From: CALFXN01 sp937957815
Lineage (GTDB): Bacteria; Synergistota; Synergistia; Synergistales; Aminobacteriaceae
Direction: 5' to 3'
Assembly: GCA_036788195.1 (NCBI GenBank)
Contig: DAIQNX010000010.1
Span: 1-64,000, forward strand
DNA: 64,000 bases
A model generated the notes under the pieces. That model was not told where the DNA came from. It made no database searches and was given only the letters and a program-made list of their open reading frames with translations. The stretch's first letter is position 1; each line of letters opens with the position of its first letter. This document shows positions 1 to 8,632 of this stretch, in pieces. A program made the position numbers and the translations under genes.

Positions 1-296
1 CCCTCGAGGTCCGTGCCGGACTTCTCGAGGTCGCGCGCGAGCGTCTCGTTCATCTTGGCGATCCGTCCGACGCTTTCCCGCGTCTCCTCGCTCTTGTGCG
101 AAAAGTCGCTCTCGAGCTCCGACAGCATATCCCGAAGCGTCGAGAAGCGCTCCGTCGTGTTCGAGATCTCGCCCTCGACGCGCCGGACCCGGCTGACAAG
201 GACCTCGTCGAGCTGCGACATGAAAGAATTCATCAGGGTGTCGGCGAAATACGCCGACGCGAGGCGGCGGATCACATCGGAATAGGCGGCATCCAT
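1..296 (-). CDS. Coiled-coil protein, possibly a cytoplasmic chemoreceptor (partial)
   Basis: The frame opens at an ATG at 296 behind a GAGGAGAG ribosome site and runs off the left edge, leaving about 98 codons without a stop. There is no signal peptide or membrane segment. From about residue 30 the sequence is a heptad-like helix rich in E, S, T and R, with SEETRESVGRIAKMNETLAR near the edge, which suggests a long coiled coil such as that of a methyl-accepting protein. It lies 13 bp downstream of the oxygen-binding ODP-like gene. In Treponema an ODP acts with a chemoreceptor, so a cytoplasmic chemoreceptor is the favoured guess, but the diagnostic signalling tip is outside the window. Confidence 0.5.
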   Translation of the reverse strand, partial: MDAAYSDVIRRLASAYFADTLMNSFMSQLDEVLVSRVRRVEGEISNTTERFSTLRDMLSELESDFSHKSEETRESVGRIAKMNETLARDLEKSGTDLE

Positions 297-309
297 ACCG
301 GATCTCTCC

Positions 310-1080
310 TCACTTCCCGTAGATGTCACCCAGGACATCCGTGCCGCACTGGAGGCGCTCGAACCAGTCGAGGAACTTCCCGACGTTCTCCCCAGCCATG
401 ACGGCGCCATGTTGCGGAGCGATCACCGCGGGATCGAGCGCGCGCACGAGAGACACCCACTTTCTGCACGCGGCGTTCGACGCCATGTAGCGCCTGTGGA
501 ATCCCTCCATGAGGCGGATGTGGCTCTCGAAACTGCCCGCCTCGGGATACCGGCCGCCCTTCGGGAAGATCGCGGCGCCGATGTCCCCGGAAAAGAGGAC
601 GCGAGAGAGCGGGTCGAACAGCGAGAAGCATCCCGTGGAATGAAGGAAGTGCGACGGAATCAGCTTCACGGCTGCGCCGTTCCCGAAGGTCAGCGTCTCT
701 CCATGGTCGGGGATGGCGGCGATCCTCTTCGTGTCGTAGATGCCGAAGTGCGGCAGGAAGCGGACCCAGAGTCCCGAGATGTGGACGGTTGCGCGCTCGG
801 CCATCGAGAGCCAGAGCGTGATTCCCGAGGAGACGTCCGGATCCTGGTGCGAGTAGAAGATGTGACGGATCTTCCGGAGATCCACGATCTCCGCGACGTT
901 GGCCAGAACCCTCGGGAAGACGTGCGCTCCGCCCGGATCGAGGAGCATGACCTCGTCGCCCGACGTGATGACGTACTGGTTCGTCTGAACCGCGGTCTCC
1001 TCTTCCTGTTCCTCCCATCCGAGGAAGAGGAATTTGTGCCCTCCCCGGTCGTACAGTGTCGTGGAACTGACGTGCTCCAT
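310..1080 (-). CDS. ODP-like oxygen-binding diiron metallo-beta-lactamase-fold protein
   Basis: A 256-residue cytoplasmic metallo-beta-lactamase-fold protein with no flavodoxin domain. The visible metal ligands are His78/Asp80/Asp82 (HQDPD), His144, Asp166 (SGDIG) and His224. HQDPD and the stand-alone fold are typical of ODP proteins related to the diiron domain of flavodiiron (FprA) proteins, which bind oxygen and signal to chemoreceptors. The ATG at 1080 follows GGAAGGGG and starts 5 bp after the stop of the GGDEF-EAL gene. A coiled-coil, perhaps chemoreceptor, gene follows after 13 bp. Oxygen or redox sensing for motility is inferred from the family and the neighbours; a plain hydrolase cannot be excluded. 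Confidence 0.75.
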   Translation of the reverse strand: MEHVSSTTLYDRGGHKFLFLGWEEQEEETAVQTNQYVITSGDEVMLLDPGGAHVFPRVLANVAEIVDLRKIRHIFYSHQDPDVSSGITLWLSMAERATVHISGLWVRFLPHFGIYDTKRIAAIPDHGETLTFGNGAAVKLIPSHFLHSTGCFSLFDPLSRVLFSGDIGAAIFPKGGRYPEAGSFESHIRLMEGFHRRYMASNAACRKWVSLVRALDPAVIAPQHGAVMAGENVGKFLDWFERLQCGTDVLGDIYGK

Positions 1081-1085
1081 AACGC

Positions 1086-3386
1086 TCAACCCCTTCCTGG
1101 AGTGGTGTTCCGTATGAAAGAAGCCCCGGCGTCCCCGCCCTTCAGATTCCTGACAGCTTCCCGCGGCGGCAGGGGGTGACCGAGAAGATACCCATGGACC
1201 AGGTCGCACCCCTCCGAGCGCAGGAATTCGAGTTGCCCCGGCGTTTCGACCCCTTCCGCGAGAACGGAGATCCCGAGCGAATGCGCGAGATGGATGATCG
1301 TCCGCGAGATGGCGACGTTGCTCGCGTCCTCCGGGATGTTCGAGAGAAAGGATTTGTCGATCTTGATGATGTCGATCGGCAGCGCCTTGAGGCGAGAGAG
1401 AGACGAATAGCCCGTGCCGAAATCGTCGATGAGGATGTGGACGCCCATGTCCCGGAGTCCGAAAAGCGTCTTCTTCGCGCTGTCGACGTTCCCGATGATG
1501 CCCTGCTCGGTCACCTCGACGCCGACGGCCGACGGCGGAACGCCTGTCTCGTCCATGACGCACCGGATACGCTCGAGAAGTTTCGACGAGTGGAATTGCC
1601 GCGGAGACAGGTTGATCTCGACGCGGAAAGCCGGGACGTTCTCCTTCGTCCACTCGGCGCGTTGCCGCATCGCTTCGGCGAGAACCCAGTCCCCGACCGG
1701 GACGATGAGTCCGGAATCTTCGGCCACGGGAATGAAGTCCATCGGAGGAACGAGCCCCCGTTCGGGGTCGTTCCATCTGAGAAGCGCCTCCATGCCGCGG
1801 ATCTGGCCGTCGGCGAGCGACATCATCGGCTGGTAATGCAGCACGAACTCGCGCTTCTCGATCGCGCCCCTGAGCGCGTTTTCCATGCGAAGCCGCATCG
1901 ACGAGCGTTCGCCGAGTTCGGGCGTGAAGAANNNNNNNNNNNNNNNNNNNNNNNNNNNNNNNNNNNNNNNNNNNNNNNNNNNNNNNNNNNNNNNNNNNNN
2001 NNNNNNNNNNNNNNNNNNNNNNNNNNNNNNNACCTGGTCGCCGACGAGATGCCCCAGCGTGTCGTTGATGTTCTTGAAGCGGTTGATGTCGAAAACCATG
2101 ACGCCGATGCGGGGTACGGGACGTTCCCGGTCCGCGAGTTCCTGCTGCAGGCGATCGAGGAAGACCGACCGTGCGGGGAGCCCCGTGAGATAGTCGTAGT
2201 TCGTCCGCAATTCGAGCTGCGCCTCCGCGAAACGCACTTCCGACAGATCGTTGAAGACCGAGACATATTCGGAGACGTTTCCTTCCCTGTCGTATACGGC
2301 CGTGACCGTCATCCATTCGGGGTAGATCTCTCCGTTTTTTCGCCGGTTCCAGATCTCGCCCTCCCACTTTCCGCGGCGCAGGAGCGTGTTCCAGAATCCT
2401 TCGTAGAATTCGCCGCCGTGACGGTCGGACTTGAGAATCCTCGGATTCCGTCCGACCGCTTCCGGCGCCGTGTAGCCCGTGATCGCGGTGAATGCGGCGT
2501 TCACGCGCCGGATCGTGCCGGCCGCGTCCGTGATGACGATCCCTTCGATAGTGTTGTCGAAGACGCTCGCGGCAAGCTGGAGCTCCTTTTCGGCACGCCG
2601 GCTTTCGGTAATGTCCCGTGTCGTTCCGACAACGCGCACGACATTTTCCGCGTCGTCCCGGACCGTCCTGGCGACGGCGAGCAGCGTCCGCTCGCCGCCT
2701 CCGGGAGGCAGCATCCGGTATTCGTACGACGCGGAATCGAGATTTCCCGAAAGGATTCGTTCCGCAATCGCACGGATTTGCCCGCGATCGTCGGGGTGGA
2801 CGAACCGATAGAACACTTCCCGGCTCGGCGTGCATTCATTCCGTACGCAGCCGATCATCCGGAAGATGTTGTCCGACCAGATCATCGTCCCCGAGACGAG
2901 ATCCATCTCCCACGACCCCATGTTCACGAGAGCCTGCGCTTCGTTGAGCATGTCCTCGCTCCGCCTGAGGTTCGCGAGGGTCCGCGTGTATTCCGTTATA
3001 TCCCGCCCCATGGCGACGAGGAGGTTCCGTGTTCCGTCCTTCGAGAAGAACGGGACGCGGATCACATCGAAGGTCCTGGCCGCTCCGTCGCGATCCGGGA
3101 TCGCGACCTCTCGCCGCGTGACGTCCCCGCTCCTCCACGTCTCTTCGTCAGCTTCCGATGCGCGCAGAAAGAGGTCGCCGTACGACGGGAAGAGGGCCGC
3201 AAGATCCTGAAATGCCGCTCCGGCATACTCCCTTTCGTCGATCCCGAAAAGACGTTTCGCCGTCCCGTTGGCGAAGAGCCACCGACCGGTTCCGTCCCGG
3301 ATTACGAACATATCGGGGGAAACGTCGAAGAGTCGCCTCACGTCGACACCGCGTTCTCGAAATTCGGCGTCCGGAATCCGGTCCAT
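1086..3386 (-). CDS. PAS-PAS-PAS-GGDEF-EAL cyclic-di-GMP signalling protein (interrupted by assembly gap)
   Basis: Three PAS domains (about residues 10-130, 145-260 and 270-385) lead into a GGDEF domain (YDYLTGLPAR, then the metal-site region FDINRFKNINDTLGH) and a C-terminal EAL domain. The EAL residues needed for c-di-GMP hydrolysis are present: EALLRW, INLS, EVTEQG, DDFGTGYSSL, IKIDKSFL and EGVET. The GGDEF signature itself falls in the 100-N gap, so cyclase activity cannot be judged. The start at 3386 lies 8 bp after the glycosyltransferase stop behind GGGGAGC; the oxygen-sensor gene follows after 5 bp. There is no transmembrane segment, so sensing is probably cytoplasmic through the PAS domains. 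Confidence 0.9.
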   Translation of the reverse strand: MDRIPDAEFRERGVDVRRLFDVSPDMFVIRDGTGRWLFANGTAKRLFGIDEREYAGAAFQDLAALFPSYGDLFLRASEADEETWRSGDVTRREVAIPDRDGAARTFDVIRVPFFSKDGTRNLLVAMGRDITEYTRTLANLRRSEDMLNEAQALVNMGSWEMDLVSGTMIWSDNIFRMIGCVRNECTPSREVFYRFVHPDDRGQIRAIAERILSGNLDSASYEYRMLPPGGGERTLLAVARTVRDDAENVVRVVGTTRDITESRRAEKELQLAASVFDNTIEGIVITDAAGTIRRVNAAFTAITGYTAPEAVGRNPRILKSDRHGGEFYEGFWNTLLRRGKWEGEIWNRRKNGEIYPEWMTVTAVYDREGNVSEYVSVFNDLSEVRFAEAQLELRTNYDYLTGLPARSVFLDRLQQELADRERPVPRIGVMVFDINRFKNINDTLGHLVGDQXXXXXXXXXXXXXXXXXXXXXXXXXXXXXXXXXXFFTPELGERSSMRLRMENALRGAIEKREFVLHYQPMMSLADGQIRGMEALLRWNDPERGLVPPMDFIPVAEDSGLIVPVGDWVLAEAMRQRAEWTKENVPAFRVEINLSPRQFHSSKLLERIRCVMDETGVPPSAVGVEVTEQGIIGNVDSAKKTLFGLRDMGVHILIDDFGTGYSSLSRLKALPIDIIKIDKSFLSNIPEDASNVAISRTIIHLAHSLGISVLAEGVETPGQLEFLRSEGCDLVHGYLLGHPLPPREAVRNLKGGDAGASFIRNTTPGRG
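1932..2031. other. Assembly gap of 100 N inside the GGDEF domain
   Basis: Exactly 100 unknown bases, the customary placeholder for a gap of unknown size. The flanks are the GGDEF segment ending GHLVGDQ and the linker beginning FFTPELGERSS before the EAL domain. In intact GGDEF-EAL proteins about 100 residues separate these points, so the true missing sequence is probably near 300 bp, and every later coordinate in a finished sequence would shift accordingly. Confidence 0.9.
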
Positions 3387-3394
3387 GCGGCGAT

Positions 3395-4516
3395 TCAGCT
3401 CCCCGCCGCGAGCGATGTCTCGCCCAGGATCGTTTCGACGAGGGTCGTCGCCGCGTTCGGGAACGCGAGGGCGCGCGAGCGCTTCCGCATCGTCGCGAGC
3501 TGCCGCCGGTCGCGCGAAAGCCGCAGGAATATCGAGCCGACATCGTCCGCCGAACGCGCGAGGATCCCGGCGCCGTTCTCCTGGAGATACATGGAATTGT
3601 TGATCTCCTGCTTCGGGATGGGGTTCACGAGGATCATCGGAATTCCCGTACAGAGCGCCTCGCTGACGGTCAGGCCGCCGGGCTTCGTGACCAGCAGGTC
3701 GGAACGCCGCATGAAAGAGTCGAGATCGCTCACGAACCCGTACGTCGAAAGACGGACGTTCGGAGGCATATCGACGCGTTCGAGATCCCTCAGAAGGTCC
3801 CGGTTCCGTCCCGTCACGATCGTGAGATCCGTTTCGACGCCCGTTCGCCCGAGCGATCCCATGATGTCGAGCGCGAGTGAATTCGGAATGCTGCTCGTCA
3901 CGAAGAGCGTCCTGAAACGTCCATCGGAGGACGGCTCCGGCGGAGTTCCGTCGCACCCGGCATACGCACGCATGACGGGGATTCCGGACATCGTGATCCG
4001 CTCCGCCGGAACGCCCCCGTCGAGCAGGCCGGTGCGGATCCATTCGCTCGCGATGAAATAGCGGTCGACGTATTCGTTGAGCCACATCCTGTGAAGGCCG
4101 TAGTCCGTGATGATCGTATAGATCCGGCCGCCGTAGAGCCCCTGTTTCTTCATGCGCGAAACGACGTTCAGCGGAAAGAAGTGCGTGCAGAGGATGACCT
4201 CCGGCTCATTTTCCGCGATGTACCGCATGAATTTCGTGACCTGGTTCATCGTGATGCTCTCGAGAAAGCGAAGCATCACGCTCTCCTCGCGGTTCTGGTC
4301 CGTGAGATCGTACATCATCCGGCACGCGAGGTGCGAATGCTCGCTCACGAACGCGTAGACGTCGCTGTACGACCATTTGAACAGATCGCTGGAGAAATCC
4401 AGAAGATCCATGATCACGTTCGGCACTCCCATGCGGTCGAATTCTTCCCGGACCGCACGGGCCGCCATGCGGTGACCGTTCCCGGCGGTCACGTAGACGA
4501 TATGCACCGGCCTCAT
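3395..4516 (-). CDS. MGDG-synthase/GT28-type glycosyltransferase
   Basis: A 373-residue GT-B glycosyltransferase. The N-terminal MGDG-synthase-type domain starts YVTAGNGHRMAARAV, and the C-terminal nucleotide-sugar-binding half has TKPGGLTVSEALCTGIPMI. The family transfers sugars from UDP- or GDP-sugars to lipids or other acceptors at the inner face of the membrane; the substrate here is unknown. The start at 4516 is chosen because GGGAGG sits 7 bases upstream; an in-frame ATG at 4573 lacks a ribosome site. It is the first gene of the operon leading into the c-di-GMP and oxygen-sensor genes and is divergent from manC. With manC it may serve envelope or exopolysaccharide synthesis. Confidence 0.75.
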   Translation of the reverse strand: MRPVHIVYVTAGNGHRMAARAVREEFDRMGVPNVIMDLLDFSSDLFKWSYSDVYAFVSEHSHLACRMMYDLTDQNREESVMLRFLESITMNQVTKFMRYIAENEPEVILCTHFFPLNVVSRMKKQGLYGGRIYTIITDYGLHRMWLNEYVDRYFIASEWIRTGLLDGGVPAERITMSGIPVMRAYAGCDGTPPEPSSDGRFRTLFVTSSIPNSLALDIMGSLGRTGVETDLTIVTGRNRDLLRDLERVDMPPNVRLSTYGFVSDLDSFMRRSDLLVTKPGGLTVSEALCTGIPMILVNPIPKQEINNSMYLQENGAGILARSADDVGSIFLRLSRDRRQLATMRKRSRALAFPNAATTLVETILGETSLAAGS

Positions 4517-4574
4517 GCCGAAACCTCCCGACTCCGTGTGATTGTGATGCGTGATATCGGACACGAACGCCACA

Positions 4575-4601
4575 ATTATACCCGACGCCGCATGTTAGAA
4601 T
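4575..4601. promoter_or_regulatory. Overlapping divergent -10 elements between the glycosyltransferase operon and manC
   Basis: TATAAT on the minus strand (4575-4580) and TAGAAT on the plus strand (4596-4601) lie 16 bp apart, each about 60 bases from its start codon. Neither has a good -35 box, so this is a tentative promoter pair that may depend on an activator. Confidence 0.4.
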
Positions 4602-4661
4602 GGTCCCCGGTATGCGACGGAACGTCGCCGATCAATTTCCGGACGGGAGGAAGATCCGTAC

Positions 4662-6068
4662 ATGGCCAATGCCACGCATAGAACGATGCACGCGCTCATT
4701 CTTGCGGGCGGAAGCGGGACCCGGCTCTGGCCGCTCTCGCGCGAGGAGCTTCCCAAACAGTTTCTGTCCCTGTCGGGAACGCGGACGCTGTTGCAGCAAA
4801 CCGCCGACCGGATGTGCGCCGTCGTGCCTCCGTCGCGGATCCGTGTCGTCGCGTCGGAACGATGGCGGAGTCTCGTCACCCATCAGCTGAAAGACATCGT
4901 CGGAATTCCGAAGGATCCCGTCGTCGGCGAGCCTGCCGCGCGAAGCACCGCGCCCGCCATAGCGCTCGGCGCGACACACCTTCTGGACGAAGGAGCGGCC
5001 CCGGACGATCTGTTGCTGGTCTGCCCGAGCGACCACTATATCGCCGACCGGGAGGCATTCTCTCGCGCCGTCGAAATCGCTTCCGAAGCGGCGTCGGATG
5101 ACGCGCTCGTCACGTTCGGCATCGTGCCGGAGTGGCCTGAGACGGGGTACGGCTATATCGAAGCTCCTCCTGACGAATCTCTCCCCTGGCGCAATGTATC
5201 GCGCTTCGTGGAAAAACCGGACGCGGCGACCGCGCAAGCGTACATCGATTCGGGGAATTTTTTCTGGAACGCGGGGATCTTCTGCTTTTCGATTACATCT
5301 TTCCTGTCCGCTCTCGACGAATACATCCCGGACCTCGGAGCGCTCGCCCGGCTGGGGAGCGCCGCGCTGACGGAGGCGTTCCCGTCGCTTCCTCCGGCTC
5401 CGCTGGAGTACAGCATCATGGAGAAGATCGGCGGCATCCGATGCGTACCGCTCGCGGCCGGATGGTCCGACGTCGGCTGTTGGGACACGGTCTACGACGT
5501 TTCGCCGAAAGACGTCTCGGGAAACGCGACATCAGGCGACGTTCAGCTTTTCGACTCGTCCAACACGCTGGTGCGCGGAGACAGGCGCCTGGTCGTCGGA
5601 ATGGGACTGACCAATATGATCGTCGTCGACACGCAGGACGCGCTCATGGTGGCGAACCGCGGCTGCTGCCAAAACATGCGCGGCATGATCCACGCCCTGA
5701 AATCGCTGCACCGCCGCGAACTCGTCGAGACACCGGAGAGCACGCGGCCGTGGGGAACATATCGCGTTCTCTTCCAGGGAGACCGGTTCAAGATCAAGCA
5801 TATCACCATCAATCCCGGTATGCGGTTGAGTCTACAGTATCACTTCCACCGTTCGGAGCACTGGGTGGTCGTTCGCGGAACCGCAAAGGTCTCCGTGAAC
5901 GACAGGGAGCAGCTCTTTCACGAGGGAGAGAGCGTCTTCGTCCCGAAGAGCGCCGTCCACAGACTGGAGAACCCCGGGCGAGTCCCGCTCGAGATCGTCG
6001 AGATCCAGAACGGGGAATACCTCGGGGAGGACGACATCATCCGAATTCAGGACGACTTCAACCGGTAA
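4662..6068 (+). CDS. manC: Mannose-1-phosphate guanylyltransferase / mannose-6-phosphate isomerase
   Basis: A 468-residue bifunctional enzyme of the ManC/AlgA/XanB type that makes GDP-mannose. The N-terminal nucleotidyltransferase carries GGSGTRLWPLSREELPKQF (residues 16-34) and later FVEKP; the C-terminal cupin isomerase domain starts around RPWGTYRVL and includes the metal-site region SLQYHFHRSEHWVVV. The length fits the two-domain family. The start is at 4662 behind GGGAGGA. It converges on the exopolysaccharide operon ending at 6088 and is divergent from a glycosyltransferase, so it probably supplies GDP-mannose, or sugars derived from it, to the nearby polysaccharide system. Confidence 0.93.
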   Translation: MANATHRTMHALILAGGSGTRLWPLSREELPKQFLSLSGTRTLLQQTADRMCAVVPPSRIRVVASERWRSLVTHQLKDIVGIPKDPVVGEPAARSTAPAIALGATHLLDEGAAPDDLLLVCPSDHYIADREAFSRAVEIASEAASDDALVTFGIVPEWPETGYGYIEAPPDESLPWRNVSRFVEKPDAATAQAYIDSGNFFWNAGIFCFSITSFLSALDEYIPDLGALARLGSAALTEAFPSLPPAPLEYSIMEKIGGIRCVPLAAGWSDVGCWDTVYDVSPKDVSGNATSGDVQLFDSSNTLVRGDRRLVVGMGLTNMIVVDTQDALMVANRGCCQNMRGMIHALKSLHRRELVETPESTRPWGTYRVLFQGDRFKIKHITINPGMRLSLQYHFHRSEHWVVVRGTAKVSVNDREQLFHEGESVFVPKSAVHRLENPGRVPLEIVEIQNGEYLGEDDIIRIQDDFNR

Positions 6069-6087
6069 AGGCGGGAAGACGCCGCGA

Positions 6088-7212
6088 TCATTTCCCGGTA
6101 ATTTCGAGATACTCCCGAAGCGCGAGCAGAACCGTGGCGGCGTCCCAGATCCAGGCGCCGCCATTTTTCGCCTCCCTTTCGAGACGCCGCGCCTCCGGCA
6201 AAACATCCAAAAGGACACGCTCCGCGAAGTTCCGGTCGCCGCACGCCAGCGCAAGGCGCAGGACGATCGCCATGTGGCCCGCCGACATCCGGTCGCATCC
6301 ACGGTCGACGAAAGCCCGCTCTCCCGTGTCGCCATAGATGGCGTCTCCGATATCCGGCCATCGGGCGGCAATGAATGCGAGCGTTCTCCGTGCCGCTTCC
6401 GGAACGCTTCGCGCGATTCCGAGCGCGATCGCCGCGGAATCCCCCGGCTTGACGATGAAGTTCGGCGAAAAATGGAACGATGGAAGACACCCTCCGAAAA
6501 GAGAGTGAAGTTCGGGATCGAAGGAGCTGTGGAAGAGGCCATTCGGAAGAAACGCTTCGAGGACGAACGCGCGTGAACGCGCAGCAAGCCCTCTGAGGAG
6601 GTCGCCTTTTCCCGGGTCGCCTGCGGATGCCGCAAGCTCGTCGAGCAGATCCGGCGCGTACCCGAGCGTGTAGCTGTTCGGCGAAAACGCGCCGGTTCCG
6701 TAGTTGTAGTAGTTCCGGACGCGCCATGTCCGTCCGACCCCGTCTTCGTGCATCGCGTACCCGTCCGCAAGGTCCGTCGCCTCCCGAAGCAGTTCCTCGT
6801 CGCCGAAGCGGCGCGCTCCGGCGACGAGCGCTTCGACGCACAGCAGGATCTCCGTCGTTCCCGTGGCGTCCTTCTCCCCTCGACGGCCCAGACGCCACGA
6901 AACCGTCCGGCGGATGCGCCCCGCCACGTCAACCGAAACGACATACCCTTCCATCCCGGCGCGGATCTCATCGAACAGCCGCCTGTCCCCTGCCGCCGCG
7001 GCGGCGATCCACATCGTCGCACCGTCGACGGCGTACGAAAACCCGTCCTCCCGCGCAATTCTGCCCGGAGGGCCCGAAGCCCGAAGCGCAGTCGAAAGCC
7101 CGTCTGCTGCGCTCCCGACCGGGGACGGCACTCCGGATCGCGCCGGCGCAACCGCCGGGAAAAGAAGGCTATGGACGCACAACAGGAACAGAAACCGGCC
7201 GAACGTGTTCAT
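6088..7212 (-). CDS. Periplasmic (alpha/alpha)6-type glycoside-hydrolase-like protein of the exopolysaccharide operon
   Basis: A 374-residue protein with a signal peptide (about residues 1-24, FLFLLCVHSLLFPAVAPA). The rest consists of repeated helical hairpins with aromatic-rich loops (RVRNYYNYGTGAFSPNSY), typical of six-hairpin glycosidases. The family cannot be named securely. Its place as last gene of a bcs-like operon is where cellulose operons carry the GH8 hydrolase BcsZ, so a polysaccharide-trimming hydrolase is inferred. Catalytic acids cannot be assigned by eye. The start overlaps the preceding gene by 44 bp behind GGGAAGAGG, which suggests translational coupling. Confidence 0.55.
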   Translation of the reverse strand: MNTFGRFLFLLCVHSLLFPAVAPARSGVPSPVGSAADGLSTALRASGPPGRIAREDGFSYAVDGATMWIAAAAAGDRRLFDEIRAGMEGYVVSVDVAGRIRRTVSWRLGRRGEKDATGTTEILLCVEALVAGARRFGDEELLREATDLADGYAMHEDGVGRTWRVRNYYNYGTGAFSPNSYTLGYAPDLLDELAASAGDPGKGDLLRGLAARSRAFVLEAFLPNGLFHSSFDPELHSLFGGCLPSFHFSPNFIVKPGDSAAIALGIARSVPEAARRTLAFIAARWPDIGDAIYGDTGERAFVDRGCDRMSAGHMAIVLRLALACGDRNFAERVLLDVLPEARRLEREAKNGGAWIWDAATVLLALREYLEITGK

Positions 7213-8632
7213 GCTGTGTCGCCTCTTCCCGAAGGATCACCTTCCAAAATCCGTTGCCGAAAAAGATTCTTTCCGAGATCTCCCGCGTCGCGGACGACGG
7301 GAGCACCGCGATTCGCGAGGCGCTCCCCCTGGGCGCGCGGGAGACATCCGAAAGAAAGGCGAGGACGTCCGCGCCGTCTTCCGGCAACGACACCGGCTCG
7401 CGGGAACGCGTCACGCTTCTGAGGAATGCGGCCGTTTCCGCGTCCTCGGGGTACAGCGCGGCGATCTCCGGTTCTCCCTGAAGCGCCTGTTCCCACATCT
7501 CCAACAGCGACCATGTCCGTGGAAGTTCATACCACCCGACAGCCGAGAGAACGACGAGCAGCGTCAGTACGGGCACATTTCGCCGCCAGCCGCGGGGGGC
7601 GGCGGCCACGGCCGCGAGGCAGAGCATCGTCCCCATCGCGAGAACGAGGACGGGAATCTTTTCGTCGGAATCCCTTCCGAGAACGAACAGCGCCGCCAGA
7701 ATCAGAAGATGCGCGATCCAGAAGGATTCGAAACGAACCATCCGGCCCCTGTCGCAGATCGTGAACGCTCCGTCGCGCGTCAGCATCAGTCGGCACGACG
7801 CGTCGTTTTCCGGATAGGACTGCCGGCCAATCACAAAGAAAATACAGGCGAGAAGGAGAAGGGAAAGCCGGCTCGAACCCCATATTGCATACAGGGCCCG
7901 GACGTTCGGAAAGAGCGGTCCGCCGCGCTCGTAGATCCAGTGCAGGAAGGCCCAGCCGCCTCCGAGAAGGGCAAACGGGGAGAACAGGACGATATAGAGC
8001 GCCAGCTTCCTGTCGCGATCTCCGGGAAACAGCATCCAGAGGATCATCGCCATGCCGATGACGTAATACAGCGCCGCGGGGTGGACGAACGGCGCCGCCC
8101 CGAGCGCAAGGCCCGCTACGAAAAGGAAGAACGTCCGTTCCAGAACGGCATAGGACAGGAGGGAAAACGCCGCAATGGAGCAGAACGCCAGAAGCAGCGC
8201 CCCGCCGGGACTCGTCGTCCCCGTGAACAGCAACGAAGGCGACGAGAGGGCGGCGAGGAAAAACGCGAAAAATCCGGGACCTTCAAGATGAGATCGCGTC
8301 GCAAGAAACAGAAGGACGCCCGTAAGCGTGGACACGCCCAGCGCACAGAGCACCCCCCATCCGGCGACGACGCCGTCCGGCGTCCTCCGGAAAAACGGGA
8401 AAACGGCTTTCCAGAGGACATGAACGCCAAGCGGCTTTCGCAGGATCGAGTCGGCCACGGAAAGCCCCTCGGGATCCCGCGCTTCGAGGAGCATCGGAAA
8501 TGCCTCGGGAAGAAGGAATTTTTCCGCAAGCGGGACCGTCACCGTGCAGAACAGCGGCAACAACAGCGCCAGTGCGAAAAGCGCGCCTAAGAACTTACGC
8601 TGTCGGGTGTTCCGTATGGGACGCAAGTCCAT
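7169..8632 (-). CDS. Polytopic membrane protein of the exopolysaccharide operon
   Basis: A 487-residue protein with about ten hydrophobic segments spread through the first 370 residues and a soluble C-terminal tail of about 110. The first extracytoplasmic loop after TM1 is long and acidic (EARDPEGLSVADSILRK), a layout seen in GT39/ArnT-like membrane glycosyltransferases, but no signature can be confirmed. It overlaps the upstream synthase gene by 38 bp and the downstream hydrolase gene by 44 bp, so it belongs firmly to this operon. A role in modifying or exporting the polymer is inferred from position alone. Confidence 0.6.
   Translation of the reverse strand: MDLRPIRNTRQRKFLGALFALALLLPLFCTVTVPLAEKFLLPEAFPMLLEARDPEGLSVADSILRKPLGVHVLWKAVFPFFRRTPDGVVAGWGVLCALGVSTLTGVLLFLATRSHLEGPGFFAFFLAALSSPSLLFTGTTSPGGALLLAFCSIAAFSLLSYAVLERTFFLFVAGLALGAAPFVHPAALYYVIGMAMILWMLFPGDRDRKLALYIVLFSPFALLGGGWAFLHWIYERGGPLFPNVRALYAIWGSSRLSLLLLACIFFVIGRQSYPENDASCRLMLTRDGAFTICDRGRMVRFESFWIAHLLILAALFVLGRDSDEKIPVLVLAMGTMLCLAAVAAAPRGWRRNVPVLTLLVVLSAVGWYELPRTWSLLEMWEQALQGEPEIAALYPEDAETAAFLRSVTRSREPVSLPEDGADVLAFLSDVSRAPRGSASRIAVLPSSATREISERIFFGNGFWKVILREEATQHEHVRPVSVPVVRP

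Noticed and set aside
310..2835. An 841-codon minus-strand frame joining the ODP-like protein to upstream sequence
   Set aside because: Only its last 256 codons are a real protein, with their own ATG and ribosome site; the earlier part is an out-of-frame reading of the GGDEF-EAL gene.
1176..4061. Long plus-strand open frame of 961 codons opposite the GGDEF-EAL and glycosyltransferase genes
   Set aside because: It is Arg/Asp/Glu-rich without domain motifs, runs through the N gap, and lies opposite genes with clear domains and ribosome sites; it is a by-product of high GC.
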